Shown here: positions 53,015 through 60,436 of the stretch, piece after piece
Numbering within the stretch: the first letter of the stretch is position 1
Layout of the letters: each line of letters opens with the position of its first letter
Source of the DNA: Bacillus salipaludis
GTDB taxonomy: Bacteria > Bacillota > Bacilli > Bacillales_B > DSM-18226
Assembly (NCBI RefSeq): GCF_004358205.1
Contig: NZ_SMYO01000010.1
Location: 166,457 to 230,456 of the forward strand
Length of the DNA: 64,000 nucleotides
Reading direction: 5' to 3'
Program-made: the position numbers and the translations under genes
The notes under the pieces: model-generated
Told to the model about the DNA's origin: nothing
What the model saw: the letters and a program-made list of their open reading frames with translations, nothing else
Database searches by the model: none

Positions 53015-54931
53015 ATGAGTTCAGAAGCGAAATCACTTACACAAGAAATACAAAAGGTTTCTTTCATTGAAAAAATTAAGCCTCACGCAGAGCTAATTGC
53101 CGCTGCGGTAAGCGGGCTTTTAATTGTTGCAGGGTGGCTGTTTGATAAATACGATAACGAAGTAGATTCCATCATCGCTTATTTGCTTGCTTTTGTGATT
53201 GGAGGCTTTGCCAAGGCGAAAGAAGGGATCGAGGAAACCTATGAAAATAAAGAACTGAATGTCGAAATGCTGATGATTTTTGCCGCAATTGGTTCAGCGA
53301 TTATTGGCTACTGGACAGAAGGAGCCGTGTTAATTTTTATTTTTGCAGTCAGTGGTGCTTTAGAAACCTATACGATGAATAAGAGTCATAAAGAAATTTC
53401 TTCGTTAATGGAGCTTCAGCCTGAAGAAGCCCTCCTCATTAAGAACGGGGTCGAAAAAAGAATTCCAACCTCTGAGCTGCAGGTAGGGGATCAAATTCTT
53501 GTAAAACCCGGCGAGCGGATCCCTTCAGACGGGATGATCGTAAAAGGAAAAACCAATATCGATGAAGCAGCCATCACCGGGGAATCGATGCCTGTTTCGA
53601 AAGGGGATCAGGAGGAAGTCTTTGCCGGAACAGTTAATCTAACAGGTTCCATTACGGTTCAAGTAACCAAAGCAAGCAGTGACACCCTTTTTCAAAAAAT
53701 CATTCAGCTTGTTCAATCGGCCCAAAGCGAAAAATCTCCTTCCCAGCTTTTTATTGAACGCTTCGAAGGAACTTATGTAAAGGCTGTTCTGGCTGTAGTA
53801 ATCCTGATGTTTTTCATTCCGCACTTTCTACTGGACTGGAGCTGGCATGAATCCTTTTACAGAGCAATGATTTTGTTAGTGGTTGCCTCCCCATGTGCAT
53901 TGGTGGCATCCATCATGCCTGCCACCTTATCCGCCATATCCAATGGAGCGAAGCATGGAATCTTGGTAAAGGGCGGTGTTCATCTCGAGAATTTGAGCTC
54001 TTTAGAAGCCATTGCCTTTGATAAAACCGGAACTCTCACAAAAGGAAGACCCGAGGTAACCGAGGTTATAGTAAATGATGGCTTGGATCGGGAGGATCTT
54101 TTATGGAAAGCGGCTTCGATTGAGAACCATTCGAACCATCCGCTTGCACAAGCCATTGTCAAATATGCAAAACAACAGCTGAATAGGGAACTTCTTCATC
54201 CTGATTCTCTTGAAGACCTACCTGGCTGGGGTGTAAAAGCAAGTATTGGCCTTGAACATTGGAAAATTGGGAAAGCCGATTTTGTTGGAAAAGAAATGGC
54301 AGATGCATTTGCAAATGGAAAAGCAAAAGAATTGGCCAGCCTTGGAAATACCCTTGTTTTCGTTGAAATCAATGGTGCTCTTTCCGCCATGATTGCCTTG
54401 AAGGATGTAGTCAGGGAAGAAACTAAAATAGCCATTGATCAATTAAAACAAAAAGGAATTTATACTGTCATGCTTACAGGGGACAGTCAAACAACAGCGA
54501 GCGCCATTGCTGCTGAAAGTCATGTTGATCAATTTTTTGCTGAATGCTTACCAGAAGAAAAAGTAGAGCAGTTGAAAGAATTAAAGAACAAGTTTAAAAC
54601 TGTGGCAATGGTGGGTGACGGGATTAATGATGCCCCTGCCCTAGCCATTGCAAATGTTGGAATTGCCATGGGTGAGGGTACAGATGTTGCGCTAGAAACA
54701 GCAGATATTGTCTTAATGAAAAATGATTTACCAAGGATTGCGGAAGCTGTTCGCCTCTCGCAAAGAATGAATAAAATTATCAAGCAAAATGTTATTTTTT
54801 CTATATCTGTCATCATGCTTTTAATTGCTTCGAACTTTTTCCAGCTGCTTGATTTGCCATTCGGAGTAATTGGCCATGAAGGAAGCACAATTTTGGTCAT
54901 TCTAAATAGCTTAAGGCTTCTAAAGTCATAA
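53015..54931 (+). CDS. P1B-4-type metal-exporting ATPase (ZosA/PfeT-like)
   Basis: 638 aa. There is no N-terminal heavy-metal domain. The ion-site motif is SPC ('LVVASPCALVASIMPATLSA'), the P1B-4 class. Phosphorylation site 'FDKTGTLTKG', the ATP-binding HP in 'SNHPLAQAIV', 'MLTGDSQTTA' and 'VGDGINDAPALA' complete the pump. P1B-4 enzymes export Fe(II), Co(II) or related ions; B. subtilis PfeT (ZosA) is the nearest known type. ATG at 53015 follows GGAGGGGG. A palindrome TAATCCGGATTA (52989-53000) sits just before the ribosome binding site. Confidence 0.92.
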   Translation: MSSEAKSLTQEIQKVSFIEKIKPHAELIAAAVSGLLIVAGWLFDKYDNEVDSIIAYLLAFVIGGFAKAKEGIEETYENKELNVEMLMIFAAIGSAIIGYWTEGAVLIFIFAVSGALETYTMNKSHKEISSLMELQPEEALLIKNGVEKRIPTSELQVGDQILVKPGERIPSDGMIVKGKTNIDEAAITGESMPVSKGDQEEVFAGTVNLTGSITVQVTKASSDTLFQKIIQLVQSAQSEKSPSQLFIERFEGTYVKAVLAVVILMFFIPHFLLDWSWHESFYRAMILLVVASPCALVASIMPATLSAISNGAKHGILVKGGVHLENLSSLEAIAFDKTGTLTKGRPEVTEVIVNDGLDREDLLWKAASIENHSNHPLAQAIVKYAKQQLNRELLHPDSLEDLPGWGVKASIGLEHWKIGKADFVGKEMADAFANGKAKELASLGNTLVFVEINGALSAMIALKDVVREETKIAIDQLKQKGIYTVMLTGDSQTTASAIAAESHVDQFFAECLPEEKVEQLKELKNKFKTVAMVGDGINDAPALAIANVGIAMGEGTDVALETADIVLMKNDLPRIAEAVRLSQRMNKIIKQNVIFSISVIMLLIASNFFQLLDLPFGVIGHEGSTILVILNSLRLLKS

Positions 54932-54937
54932 GGAAGA

Positions 54938-54963
54938 CCGGGATGATATCCCGGCCTTTTTTT
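54938..54963 (+). terminator. Terminator after the P-type ATPase gene
   Basis: CCGGGA and TCCCGG pair around TGATA, then CCTTTTTTT. Confidence 0.85.
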
Positions 54964-54997
54964 ATTTGTCCAGTAAGCACCAAGATGCTTCCGCTTT

Positions 54998-55105
54998 TTA
55001 GTGATATCCGTTTGAACCGTTTGCAGACCCAGAAGTTTTTTGTTTTGGATGATTCTTTTTCCCTTTTTGTTTTGTTCCGCCATCTTTTTTCGTCGCTTTA
55101 GTCAT
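54998..55105 (-). CDS. Small basic protein (35 aa)
   Basis: ATG at 55105 lies 8 bases after AAGGGAGG, the best ribosome binding site nearby. The product reads 'MTKATKKDGGTKQKGKKNHP' and ends 'TSGSANGSNGYH'. It is Lys/Gly/Gln-rich and disordered, like minor small acid-soluble spore proteins or other short spore-associated proteins, but no family was recognised. Confidence 0.65.
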   Translation of the reverse strand: MTKATKKDGGTKQKGKKNHPKQKTSGSANGSNGYH

Positions 55106-55192
55106 GGTGTAAGCCTCCCTTAAGATTGTAGGTAACCCCCAATTATAGTTTGAGCAAATCCCACGTTTTCATAAAGGAAAAATGAGGAGCAC

Positions 55193-56029
55193 TTAACAGT
55201 TTTTCTTACTTCTTTCACTATAAAACGCGTTAATTTCCCCACCTAAAACGATGATGAAGGCCGATAAATACAGCCATATCATTAACACAATGATCGCTCC
55301 AATACTTCCGTAGGTCAGTGAAAAATTACTAAAATTCTCAACATAAAAGCGTAATCCCATAGAAGTAACAATCCAGCCGACTGTGGCAAAGGCCGCACCC
55401 GGAAATGCGCTTCTGCACCGCAATTTCACATTCGGAGCAATCCAATATAAACCTGTAAAAATCAAGAACAAAATAATCGCACTCACAAGATAGCTTAGAG
55501 TGTCCCAAATCTTACCAAACTCGTCCGAAAATCCTACCTGTGAAAATAAAAATACGCCAATTTCTCTCCCAAAAACCGGTAAAATAATGGCAAGGAGAAA
55601 AACAAAAATCATTCCCAGAGTTAAGAGAATCGCCACTCCTCTTGCAACAATAAAGGAACGGTTTTCTTTCGCATTGTAGGCTTTATTAAAAGCCCTGACT
55701 ACTGCATTAATTCCGTTTGAAGCTGACCAGATGGTACCGATTATACCAAACGATAGCAGCCCGCCATTACGGTGATTCATGATATATTTCACATTTTTCT
55801 CAATTAAATCCATTGCTTCTACCGGAGCAAAACCTTTGATCACTCCAAGAACATCTTGATGTGGGATAGGGATATATGGAAGTAATGTAAAAAGAACAAT
55901 GAGGAGAGGAAACAAGGAAAGGAGAAAAAAATAGGCGAGCTGGGCACTTAAACCATTCAAATCATCTTCTTCAATCCTGTGCCATAGTAATCGAATTAAA
56001 GATGAACGAACATTTCCTCCCTTTTCCAC
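55193..56029 (-). CDS. yfkH: YihY/virulence factor BrkB family membrane protein (YfkH)
   Basis: 278 aa with about six hydrophobic segments. Conserved: 'DLNGLSAQLAYFFLLSLFPL', 'IGIIGTIWSASNGINAVVRA' (first I reads F in the gene), and 'LTYGSIGAIIVLMIWLYLSA'. The family was wrongly called ribonuclease BN in the past. Its role is unknown. GTG start follows AAGGAGG by 7 bases. Order with the YfkK and map genes agrees with the B. subtilis yfk region. Confidence 0.9.
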   Translation of the reverse strand: MEKGGNVRSSLIRLLWHRIEEDDLNGLSAQLAYFFLLSLFPLLIVLFTLLPYIPIPHQDVLGVIKGFAPVEAMDLIEKNVKYIMNHRNGGLLSFGIIGTIWSASNGINAVVRAFNKAYNAKENRSFIVARGVAILLTLGMIFVFLLAIILPVFGREIGVFLFSQVGFSDEFGKIWDTLSYLVSAIILFLIFTGLYWIAPNVKLRCRSAFPGAAFATVGWIVTSMGLRFYVENFSNFSLTYGSIGAIIVLMIWLYLSAFIIVLGGEINAFYSERSKKNC

Positions 56030-56050
56030 GCTTATCCCTCCTTCATGATT

Positions 56051-56410
56051 TTAATCTTCTTTAATAACGACATCCATAACGTCTGAGTCTTCATGATCGA
56101 TAAAGGCATCTTTTGTTTCTTTTACCATATCGGTTACCTTCGGGGTGAGTTCGCGAAGTTCCTCCACTTTCTCAGTGATATAGGAAATATCCTCGCTCAT
56201 TTCCTCTACCGTTTCTTTTATTCTGATTGCTGTTTCTTTTATTTGTCCTGCAACCTCCTGCGGATGCTTTACTATATAGAGTCCTTTGCTGGAAACCTTT
56301 AAAACATTTTCCTTCATTACTTCCCTAGTATCTTTATCTAAAAGGCTGATTACACCACCCGCTAATGCTCCATATAGCATTCCTTTCCAAAATTGATTCC
56401 TCTTTGTCAC
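56051..56410 (-). CDS. YtxH-domain-like small protein
   Basis: 119 aa. An N-terminal hydrophobic segment with small residues, 'FWKGMLYGALAGGVISLLDK', precedes 'DTREVMKENVLKVSSKGLYI' and a long coiled-coil with an acidic end. This is the YtxH/GvpP-like pattern of stress-related membrane-associated proteins. GTG at 56410 follows GAAGGAG. It lies 21 bp upstream of yfkH and is probably cotranscribed with it. Confidence 0.75.
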   Translation of the reverse strand: MTKRNQFWKGMLYGALAGGVISLLDKDTREVMKENVLKVSSKGLYIVKHPQEVAGQIKETAIRIKETVEEMSEDISYITEKVEELRELTPKVTDMVKETKDAFIDHEDSDVMDVVIKED

Positions 56411-56613
56411 TTTAAACTCTCCTTCTTTGCTACAATTTATCATCTTTACTCCCATTTTGCGATAAGCCCATTCCCTATGCAAGTTTAAATGGTAATAATT
56501 AATATTCTTTCATAAACATTCCCCTTTTGTAAAAGAACAAAACACTATTTTTATTGACATCTACCCATTATAATGAAAAGATGAGGATAAAAATTCAAAA
56601 GAGGGGGTCCGGG

Positions 56614-56838
56614 ATGAATTTAGCAGAAAGATCGACTGAAAATGTTGAATATATGATTGAACAAATTAAAGAAAAATTAAAGGTCCTAAACTTGGGCGCC
56701 ATAAAACCATCTCATTTCGATGAAGAAATGTACGAAGATCTAAAAGAAATTTATGAACTGGTCATGAAGAAAAATTCCTTCAGTCCAAATGAAATGCAGG
56801 CGCTCGTAGAGGAATTAGGAAACCTTCGAAAAAAATAA
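56614..56838 (+). CDS. yfkK: UPF0435/DUF1128 protein YfkK
   Basis: 74 aa, helical: '[20 protein letters not shown]', '[20 protein letters not shown]', '[20 protein letters not shown]'. It matches the size and pattern of B. subtilis YfkK. Function unknown. ATG at 56614 follows GGGGG; the frame extends upstream without a site. Confidence 0.9.
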   Translation: MNLAERSTENVEYMIEQIKEKLKVLNLGAIKPSHFDEEMYEDLKEIYELVMKKNSFSPNEMQALVEELGNLRKK

Positions 56839-56866
56839 AAAAGCAGACCCTGTGGGTTTGCTTTTT
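56838..56866. terminator. Bidirectional terminator between yfkK and map
   Basis: AAAAAGCA-G-ACCC pairs with GGGT-T-TGCTTTTT around TGT; T tracts on both strands. Confidence 0.9.
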
Positions 56867-57614
56867 ATTTTTGTTCTGTCAAGATGATTGGGCCATCCTT
56901 TGTAATCGCAATGGTATGTTCATATTGGGCAGAATAAGTTCCATCAACGGTTCTTGCCGTCCAGCCGTTCAAATCCATTTTTGTATGGTACATACCGATA
57001 TTTACCATTGGTTCAATCGTGAACACCATTCCTTCTTTAATGCGAGGTCCTTTTCCCGGAAGGCCGTAATGTGGAACATCCGGTTTCTCGTGAATGACAG
57101 TTCCAATTCCATGTCCAATGAAATCCCGTACAACCGATAGACCTTCACTTTCAACATATTTTTGAATTGCGTGTCCGATATCTCCAATTCGATTCCCTGG
57201 AACCGATTGTTCAATTCCTTTATAAAGTGCCTCTTTTGTTACTTTTAATAAGTGGTCGGTTTCAGGAGAGACATTGCCCACAGCATAGGACCATGCTGAA
57301 TCGGCCAATGCTCCATTATAGTTGACCACCATATCGATCGTGACAATATCTCCATCTTTCAAGGGTTCTTTTCTTGGGAATCCATGACAGATTTCATCAT
57401 TAATACTTGCACATGTGGCAAATTCATACCCTTTATAACCCTTTTGCTCCGGTGAAGCGTTATTTTTCCGTAAAAAATCATCAACGAATTCTTCAATTTC
57501 CCAGGTCGTAATACCTGGTTTAATTAATTTGGCAATTTCTTTATGGCATGAAGCAAGAATTTCTCCCGCTTTCTTCATTGCTTCAATTTCTCTTTGTGAT
57601 TTTAAGACAATCAT
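56865..57614 (-). CDS. map: Type I methionine aminopeptidase
   Basis: 249 aa pita-bread enzyme. Metal ligands are found in 'DIVTIDMVVNYNGALADSAW' (two Asp), 'GHGIGTVIHEKPDVPHYG' (His), 'MVFTIEPMVNIG' (Glu) and the final 'AQYEHTIAI' (Glu). It removes N-terminal Met from new proteins. ATG at 57614 follows AGGGAAAACA. This resembles the second copy (MapB/YflG) of B. subtilis by position. Confidence 0.95.
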   Translation of the reverse strand: MIVLKSQREIEAMKKAGEILASCHKEIAKLIKPGITTWEIEEFVDDFLRKNNASPEQKGYKGYEFATCASINDEICHGFPRKEPLKDGDIVTIDMVVNYNGALADSAWSYAVGNVSPETDHLLKVTKEALYKGIEQSVPGNRIGDIGHAIQKYVESEGLSVVRDFIGHGIGTVIHEKPDVPHYGLPGKGPRIKEGMVFTIEPMVNIGMYHTKMDLNGWTARTVDGTYSAQYEHTIAITKDGPIILTEQK

Positions 57615-57829
57615 TGTTTTCCCTGCCTTTTTATATTTTTCAGTATTCACTCTAAAAACATCTTATCTCTATCCAAGCTTTTTTTCAAAGAAGTGATTTA
57701 AGAATTTATTAATTCTTTGTTAACTTCGAGCGTATATTGTAAAAAATACGCCGTTCGTAATATGGAACTTTTTTCTCCCTTTTGGTAATATTATAATATA
57801 GATTATCTTTATTAGGTGTGTGAGATGCC

Positions 57830-58153
57830 ATGATTGGAGAACGAGTAAAAAAACTGCGGTTAGAAAAGAAAATGTCCCTTTCCGAACTTGCTGAACAGGC
57901 AGGAGTCGCAAAGTCTTATTTGAGTTCCCTAGAAAGAAACTTACAAACAAATCCTTCTATTCAATTTCTCGAAAAAATTTCAGCAGTCTTAAATGTCCCT
58001 GTTGATTATTTAATCCATGAACGAATTGATCAAGAGGAATTGGACAGCGAGTGGATGAAGATTGTAAAAGAAGCAATGAATTCTGGAGTTTCCAAACAAC
58101 AATTCCGTGATTTTCTTGAATTTAACAAGTGGCGGGCTGACCAAAATAAGTAG
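57830..58153 (+). CDS. sinR: Master biofilm regulator SinR
   Basis: 107 aa. The N-terminal Xre-type HTH is 'MSLSELAEQAGVAKSYLSSL' followed by 'ERNLQTNPSIQFLEKISAVL', nearly the B. subtilis SinR sequence. The C-terminal SinI-binding/dimer domain reads 'LDSEWMKIVKEAMNSGVSKQ' and 'QFRDFLEFNKW'. SinR represses matrix genes by binding GTTCTYT sites until SinI sequesters it. In B. subtilis sinI precedes sinR in one operon; here sinI lies downstream and convergent. Confidence 0.96.
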   Translation: MIGERVKKLRLEKKMSLSELAEQAGVAKSYLSSLERNLQTNPSIQFLEKISAVLNVPVDYLIHERIDQEELDSEWMKIVKEAMNSGVSKQQFRDFLEFNKWRADQNK

Positions 58154-58169
58154 TATTACTTTTTAAAAA

Positions 58170-58219
58170 AAGAAAGCATTCCCAAAAGGATTATTCATCT
58201 TTTTAGGAATGCCTTTTTT
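58170..58219. terminator. Bidirectional terminator between sinR and sinI
   Basis: GCATTCC (58176-58182) pairs with GGAATGC (58206-58212), then CTTTTTTG forward and TTTCTTTTTTT in reverse. Confidence 0.85.
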
Positions 58220-58228
58220 GTATGTACC

Positions 58229-58378
58229 TTAACATTGCTTAACCAACTGCTCCTTCATATCATTTTGATTTAGAAATGTTCGAACTGTTTCCTTGTCAAT
58301 TCCAAGTTTTTTTGCTTCGAGTATTAGAGCAATCCATTCTTCATCCATAACTTCAACGATACATTCTGTGTTTCTCAA
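58229..58378 (-). CDS. sinI: SinR antagonist SinI
   Basis: 49 aa. The frame reads 'VMDEEWIALILEAKKLGIDK' and 'ETVRTFLNQND', the SinI dimer helix-hook motif (compare DQEWVELMVEAKEANISPEE in B. subtilis). TTG at 58378 follows AGGGGTGA by 6 bases; an internal ATG (residue 11) is the alternative. SinI binds SinR through the matching C-terminal helices and frees matrix genes. Here it is a separate transcription unit opposite sinR and carries a c-di-GMP riboswitch in its leader. That arrangement is not known to me for sinI. Confidence 0.9.
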   Translation of the reverse strand: MRNTECIVEVMDEEWIALILEAKKLGIDKETVRTFLNQNDMKEQLVKQC

Positions 58379-58409
58379 CTAAATTCACCCCTAAAATACT
58401 TATCGTATT

Positions 58410-58492
58410 CCAGGTAGCCCGGCCATCATAGCAAGATTCACTTACCTTAGATCCTCGGCTTTGCGTCCCTCTTTTTCAAAAGGTTTGCCTTT
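58410..58492 (-). ncRNA. Class I cyclic-di-GMP riboswitch (GEMM-I)
   Basis: Reading the reverse strand, the conserved parts appear in order: GGCAAACC, a hairpin capped by GAAA, GGGACGCAAAGCC, a variable arm with GGATCTAAGG, and the closing GGCCGGGCTACC. This is the GEMM-I fold, including the GNRA tetraloop, the A-rich core and the final C that pairs c-di-GMP. It ends about 32 bp upstream of the sinI start. The expression platform is unclear: a small AATAC/GTATT hairpin follows before the ribosome binding site. Confidence 0.93.
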
Positions 58493-58578
58493 TTCTGATT
58501 GTATTGTTCATAGAATAAATAATTATTTATTACTTAGGACTAAATACTTAACCCTTAACGATACGTTTATTATAAATA

Positions 58579-58585
58579 GTTCTTT
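58579..58585 (+). promoter_or_regulatory. SinR-box match (GTTCTTT)
   Basis: Exact match to the SinR consensus GTTCTYT, about 200 bp upstream of sinI and next to a TATAAT (58569-58574, reverse strand). A 7-mer can occur by chance, but the place suggests feedback of SinR on sinI. Confidence 0.4.
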
Positions 58586-58657
58586 TTTAGTAGGGTGTTA
58601 GATTTTGTCAGTTTAATCCTATTTTCAAATTACTTTTTATCACAAATTATTCCTTTT

Positions 58658-58666
58658 TTTGACAAA
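58658..58666 (-). promoter_or_regulatory. Spo0A-box match (TTTGTCAAA)
   Basis: The reverse strand reads TTTGTCAAA, a perfect match to TTTGTCRAA. It is about 85 bp upstream of the possible -10 box of sinI. Spo0A-P activates sinI in B. subtilis. A second TTTGTCGAA at 58741-58749 falls in the loop of a terminator and is probably chance. Confidence 0.5.
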
Positions 58667-58725
58667 AGACTGCCAATACATAAAGAAACATATCATTTAT
58701 ATACAAAAAATCCATATTTTCGAAT

Positions 58726-58756
58726 AAAAAAGAGGGAATTTTTGTCGAATTCCCTC
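58726..58756 (-). terminator. Terminator after the PfkB-family kinase gene
   Basis: GAGGGAATT pairs exactly with AATTCCCTC, then TTTTTTATT on the reverse strand. Confidence 0.9.
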
Positions 58757-58764
58757 CCTTTTCC

Positions 58765-59736
58765 TTATCTTTGAAATGCAAAAGTAGATTTAAATCCTTT
58801 TTGCCCTGGTCCCCTGCAGAAATATCGTTGAAATGAATCCGTTAAGTTTTGATTGTTTAGTTCTGGATTTACAGTTTCTTTCGACCGAATGGTTAAATAG
58901 GAACAAGAAAGACCTATTTTGCAAGAGTCCTCTGTATTTAACCCCTTTAAATCCGCATATATTATTCCAGCAATAAGCGAATCACCTGCACCTGTTACGT
59001 CCGTAACCGGCACCTCAGGGGCAACCAATGCTCCGGCTTCCCCGTCTTTGGTAAAATAAATTAATCCCTTATCGCCTCTACTGATAACGACCTTTTTAAC
59101 GCCCTTGTTTAGAATCTCTACAGCCGCCTTAAAAAAGTCCCCCTCAGTCTTTATTTTAATATTGGACAATGCTTCTGCCTCTTTTTCATTTGCAACGAGC
59201 CATGTAATTCCTTCAAGCGAACGTGGTAATTTTTCAGACTTTGCTACTGAAACCGTAGCAATGCAAATAGGAATATTTTCACTCCTGCAATGTTGAATAA
59301 CGAGCTCAATGATTACTGCAGGTAGATTTGTATCAAGTAATACGATGGCTGGCCGGTCTTGTGGCCATTTTTTTCCAATAAAATCCTCTTCCACATGATC
59401 ATAAATAGCCATATCAGCCAACGCGATTGCCATTTCGCCTTCTTCATCTAGGACAGCTGTATAGGTACCCGTTGACTTTCCAGGCAGTGCCTCCAAAAGG
59501 CTTACATCGACATATTCTCCTGTTGTTTTACGAAGCCATTTTCCTTCAGAGTCATCTCCTATATAGCCAAGTAAGGAACTATTAAGACCGAGACGCCCAA
59601 GGTTTTCAGCAATATTTCTTGCTACTCCGCCACAGGACATCGTACTCTTTGCAGGATTCGATGTTTTAAAGGTAAGGTGATTTATCGTTTGTATTTTGCG
59701 ATCTATATTGGCTCCGCCAATACAAAGAACATTCAT
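58765..59736 (-). CDS. PfkB-family kinase (pseudouridine kinase-like)
   Basis: 323 aa ribokinase fold. 'MNVLCIGGANIDRKIQTINH' and 'MSCGGVARNIAENLGRLG' resemble PsuK/YeiC kinases. The catalytic loop 'PVTDVTGAGDSLIAGIIYAD' holds the GAGD. PsuK phosphorylates pseudouridine, which PsuG then cleaves; no psuG lies here, so the assignment rests on the sequence alone. ATG at 59736 was chosen over a longer frame because AGAGGAG precedes it. Confidence 0.85.
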   Translation of the reverse strand: MNVLCIGGANIDRKIQTINHLTFKTSNPAKSTMSCGGVARNIAENLGRLGLNSSLLGYIGDDSEGKWLRKTTGEYVDVSLLEALPGKSTGTYTAVLDEEGEMAIALADMAIYDHVEEDFIGKKWPQDRPAIVLLDTNLPAVIIELVIQHCRSENIPICIATVSVAKSEKLPRSLEGITWLVANEKEAEALSNIKIKTEGDFFKAAVEILNKGVKKVVISRGDKGLIYFTKDGEAGALVAPEVPVTDVTGAGDSLIAGIIYADLKGLNTEDSCKIGLSCSYLTIRSKETVNPELNNQNLTDSFQRYFCRGPGQKGFKSTFAFQR

Positions 59737-59923
59737 GGTTTCAAACACTCCTCTGGACAGGTAACTAAGAATCAGGATTCGACAAAAATCCTCTCCACTA
59801 TAACTAGTACGATACAAACCTAATAAAATCCTTTGGATAAAATTGTATTTCGTTGCATTTTGTGCAAACGTTTTCCTTGAAAAGTTGATAAACCAAGGCC
59901 TCATTAGCTCTTATATTTTTTTA

Positions 59924-60167
59924 GGCTGTGTTAAAGGACAATGTTGATTTTGAACAACGTTGATTGGTTCAGAAGGCATGAAGACTCCTCGAAAATGCTA
60001 ACGCATTTTCTTCGTGCGTGGGCGGATTCAAGGAAGCAATTCAGTGTCCTGTGGGAGCACGGGACAGGGGAGACACCGCAGGAGCGAAGCGACGATGAGG
60101 CTCCCCGAACCGCCCACGAACCGCTTGTGCCTGGAGCGGAAATCAACAACCAGGTTTAACAGAGCCT
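59924..60167 (+). mobile_element. MITE-like fold-back element (244 bp)
   Basis: Ends in near-perfect inverted repeats AGGCTGTGTTAAA and TTTAACAGAGCCT (one mismatch). Inside are further inverted parts (GTTGATT near the left, AATCAAC near the right), 'GGCATGAAGACTCC' and a G/C-rich centre with AGACACCGCAGGAGCGAAG. This looks like a family of non-coding repeats widespread in Bacillaceae. A truncated relic of the right end sits at 52941-52980. Base composition is clearly richer in G+C than the flanks. Confidence 0.8.
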
Positions 60168-60193
60168 TTTTTTAATTTCTTAGACCAAAAAAT

Positions 60194-60223
60194 TTGTCTG
60201 AATTGTGACATTTAGCATATAAT
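60194..60223 (+). promoter_or_regulatory. Promoter of the small membrane-protein gene
   Basis: TTGTCT (60194-60199), 18-bp spacer, TATAAT (60218-60223), directed at the frame at 60280. Confidence 0.55.
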
Positions 60224-60279
60224 GTAAATAATATATAAATATTCTAAATATTATAAAAATATGGGAGGTATAGGAAAAT

Positions 60280-60399
60280 ATGACTATTCTTCATATATTG
60301 AATTACTCTATTCCCATTGGTTTTATTGTGTTCTTTGGTTTTCTCCTTGACCATATGTGCAAACCTGGTAATCCAGAACAAAAAGCTGGCGATGAATGA
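60280..60399 (+). CDS. Small membrane protein (39 aa)
   Basis: ATG at 60280 follows GGGAGG by 11 bases. Product: 'MTILHILNYSIPIGFIVFFG', 'FLLDHMCKPGNPEQKAGDE', one transmembrane helix with a polar C-terminus. The promoter match and terminator overlapping its end support a real gene. No family was recognised. Confidence 0.6.
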   Translation: MTILHILNYSIPIGFIVFFGFLLDHMCKPGNPEQKAGDE

Positions 60400-60436
60400 A
60401 GTCTAGTCAATAGATTTCACCAAAGCCAGCTTTTTA
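60381..60436. terminator. Bidirectional terminator at 60.4 kb
   Basis: AAAAGCTGGC (60381-60390) pairs exactly with GCCAGCTTTT (60425-60434). T tracts on both strands serve the small gene and the YeiH gene. Confidence 0.85.

Larger units (their letters stand above)
58379..58764. other. Regulatory region of sinI (386 bp)
   Basis: Contains the riboswitch, SinR- and Spo0A-like boxes and the terminator of the opposing PfkB gene, all listed separately. A reverse-strand TATAAT at 58569-58574 could be the -10 box, but no good -35 lies 17 bp upstream of it. Confidence 0.6.

Noticed and set aside
54529..55083. 184-codon reverse frame overlapping the metal ATPase
   Set aside because: It is antisense to the conserved ATPase core; the smaller 35-codon frame nearby has the proper start signals.
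58741..58749. Second perfect Spo0A box TTTGTCGAA
   Set aside because: It forms the loop and right stem of the terminator of the PfkB gene, far from the sinI promoter.
59941..60159. Open frame of 72 codons in the MITE-like element
   Set aside because: It lies wholly inside the fold-back repeat, has no ribosome binding site, and an overlapping frame exists on the other strand. G+C-rich repeats often give such frames.
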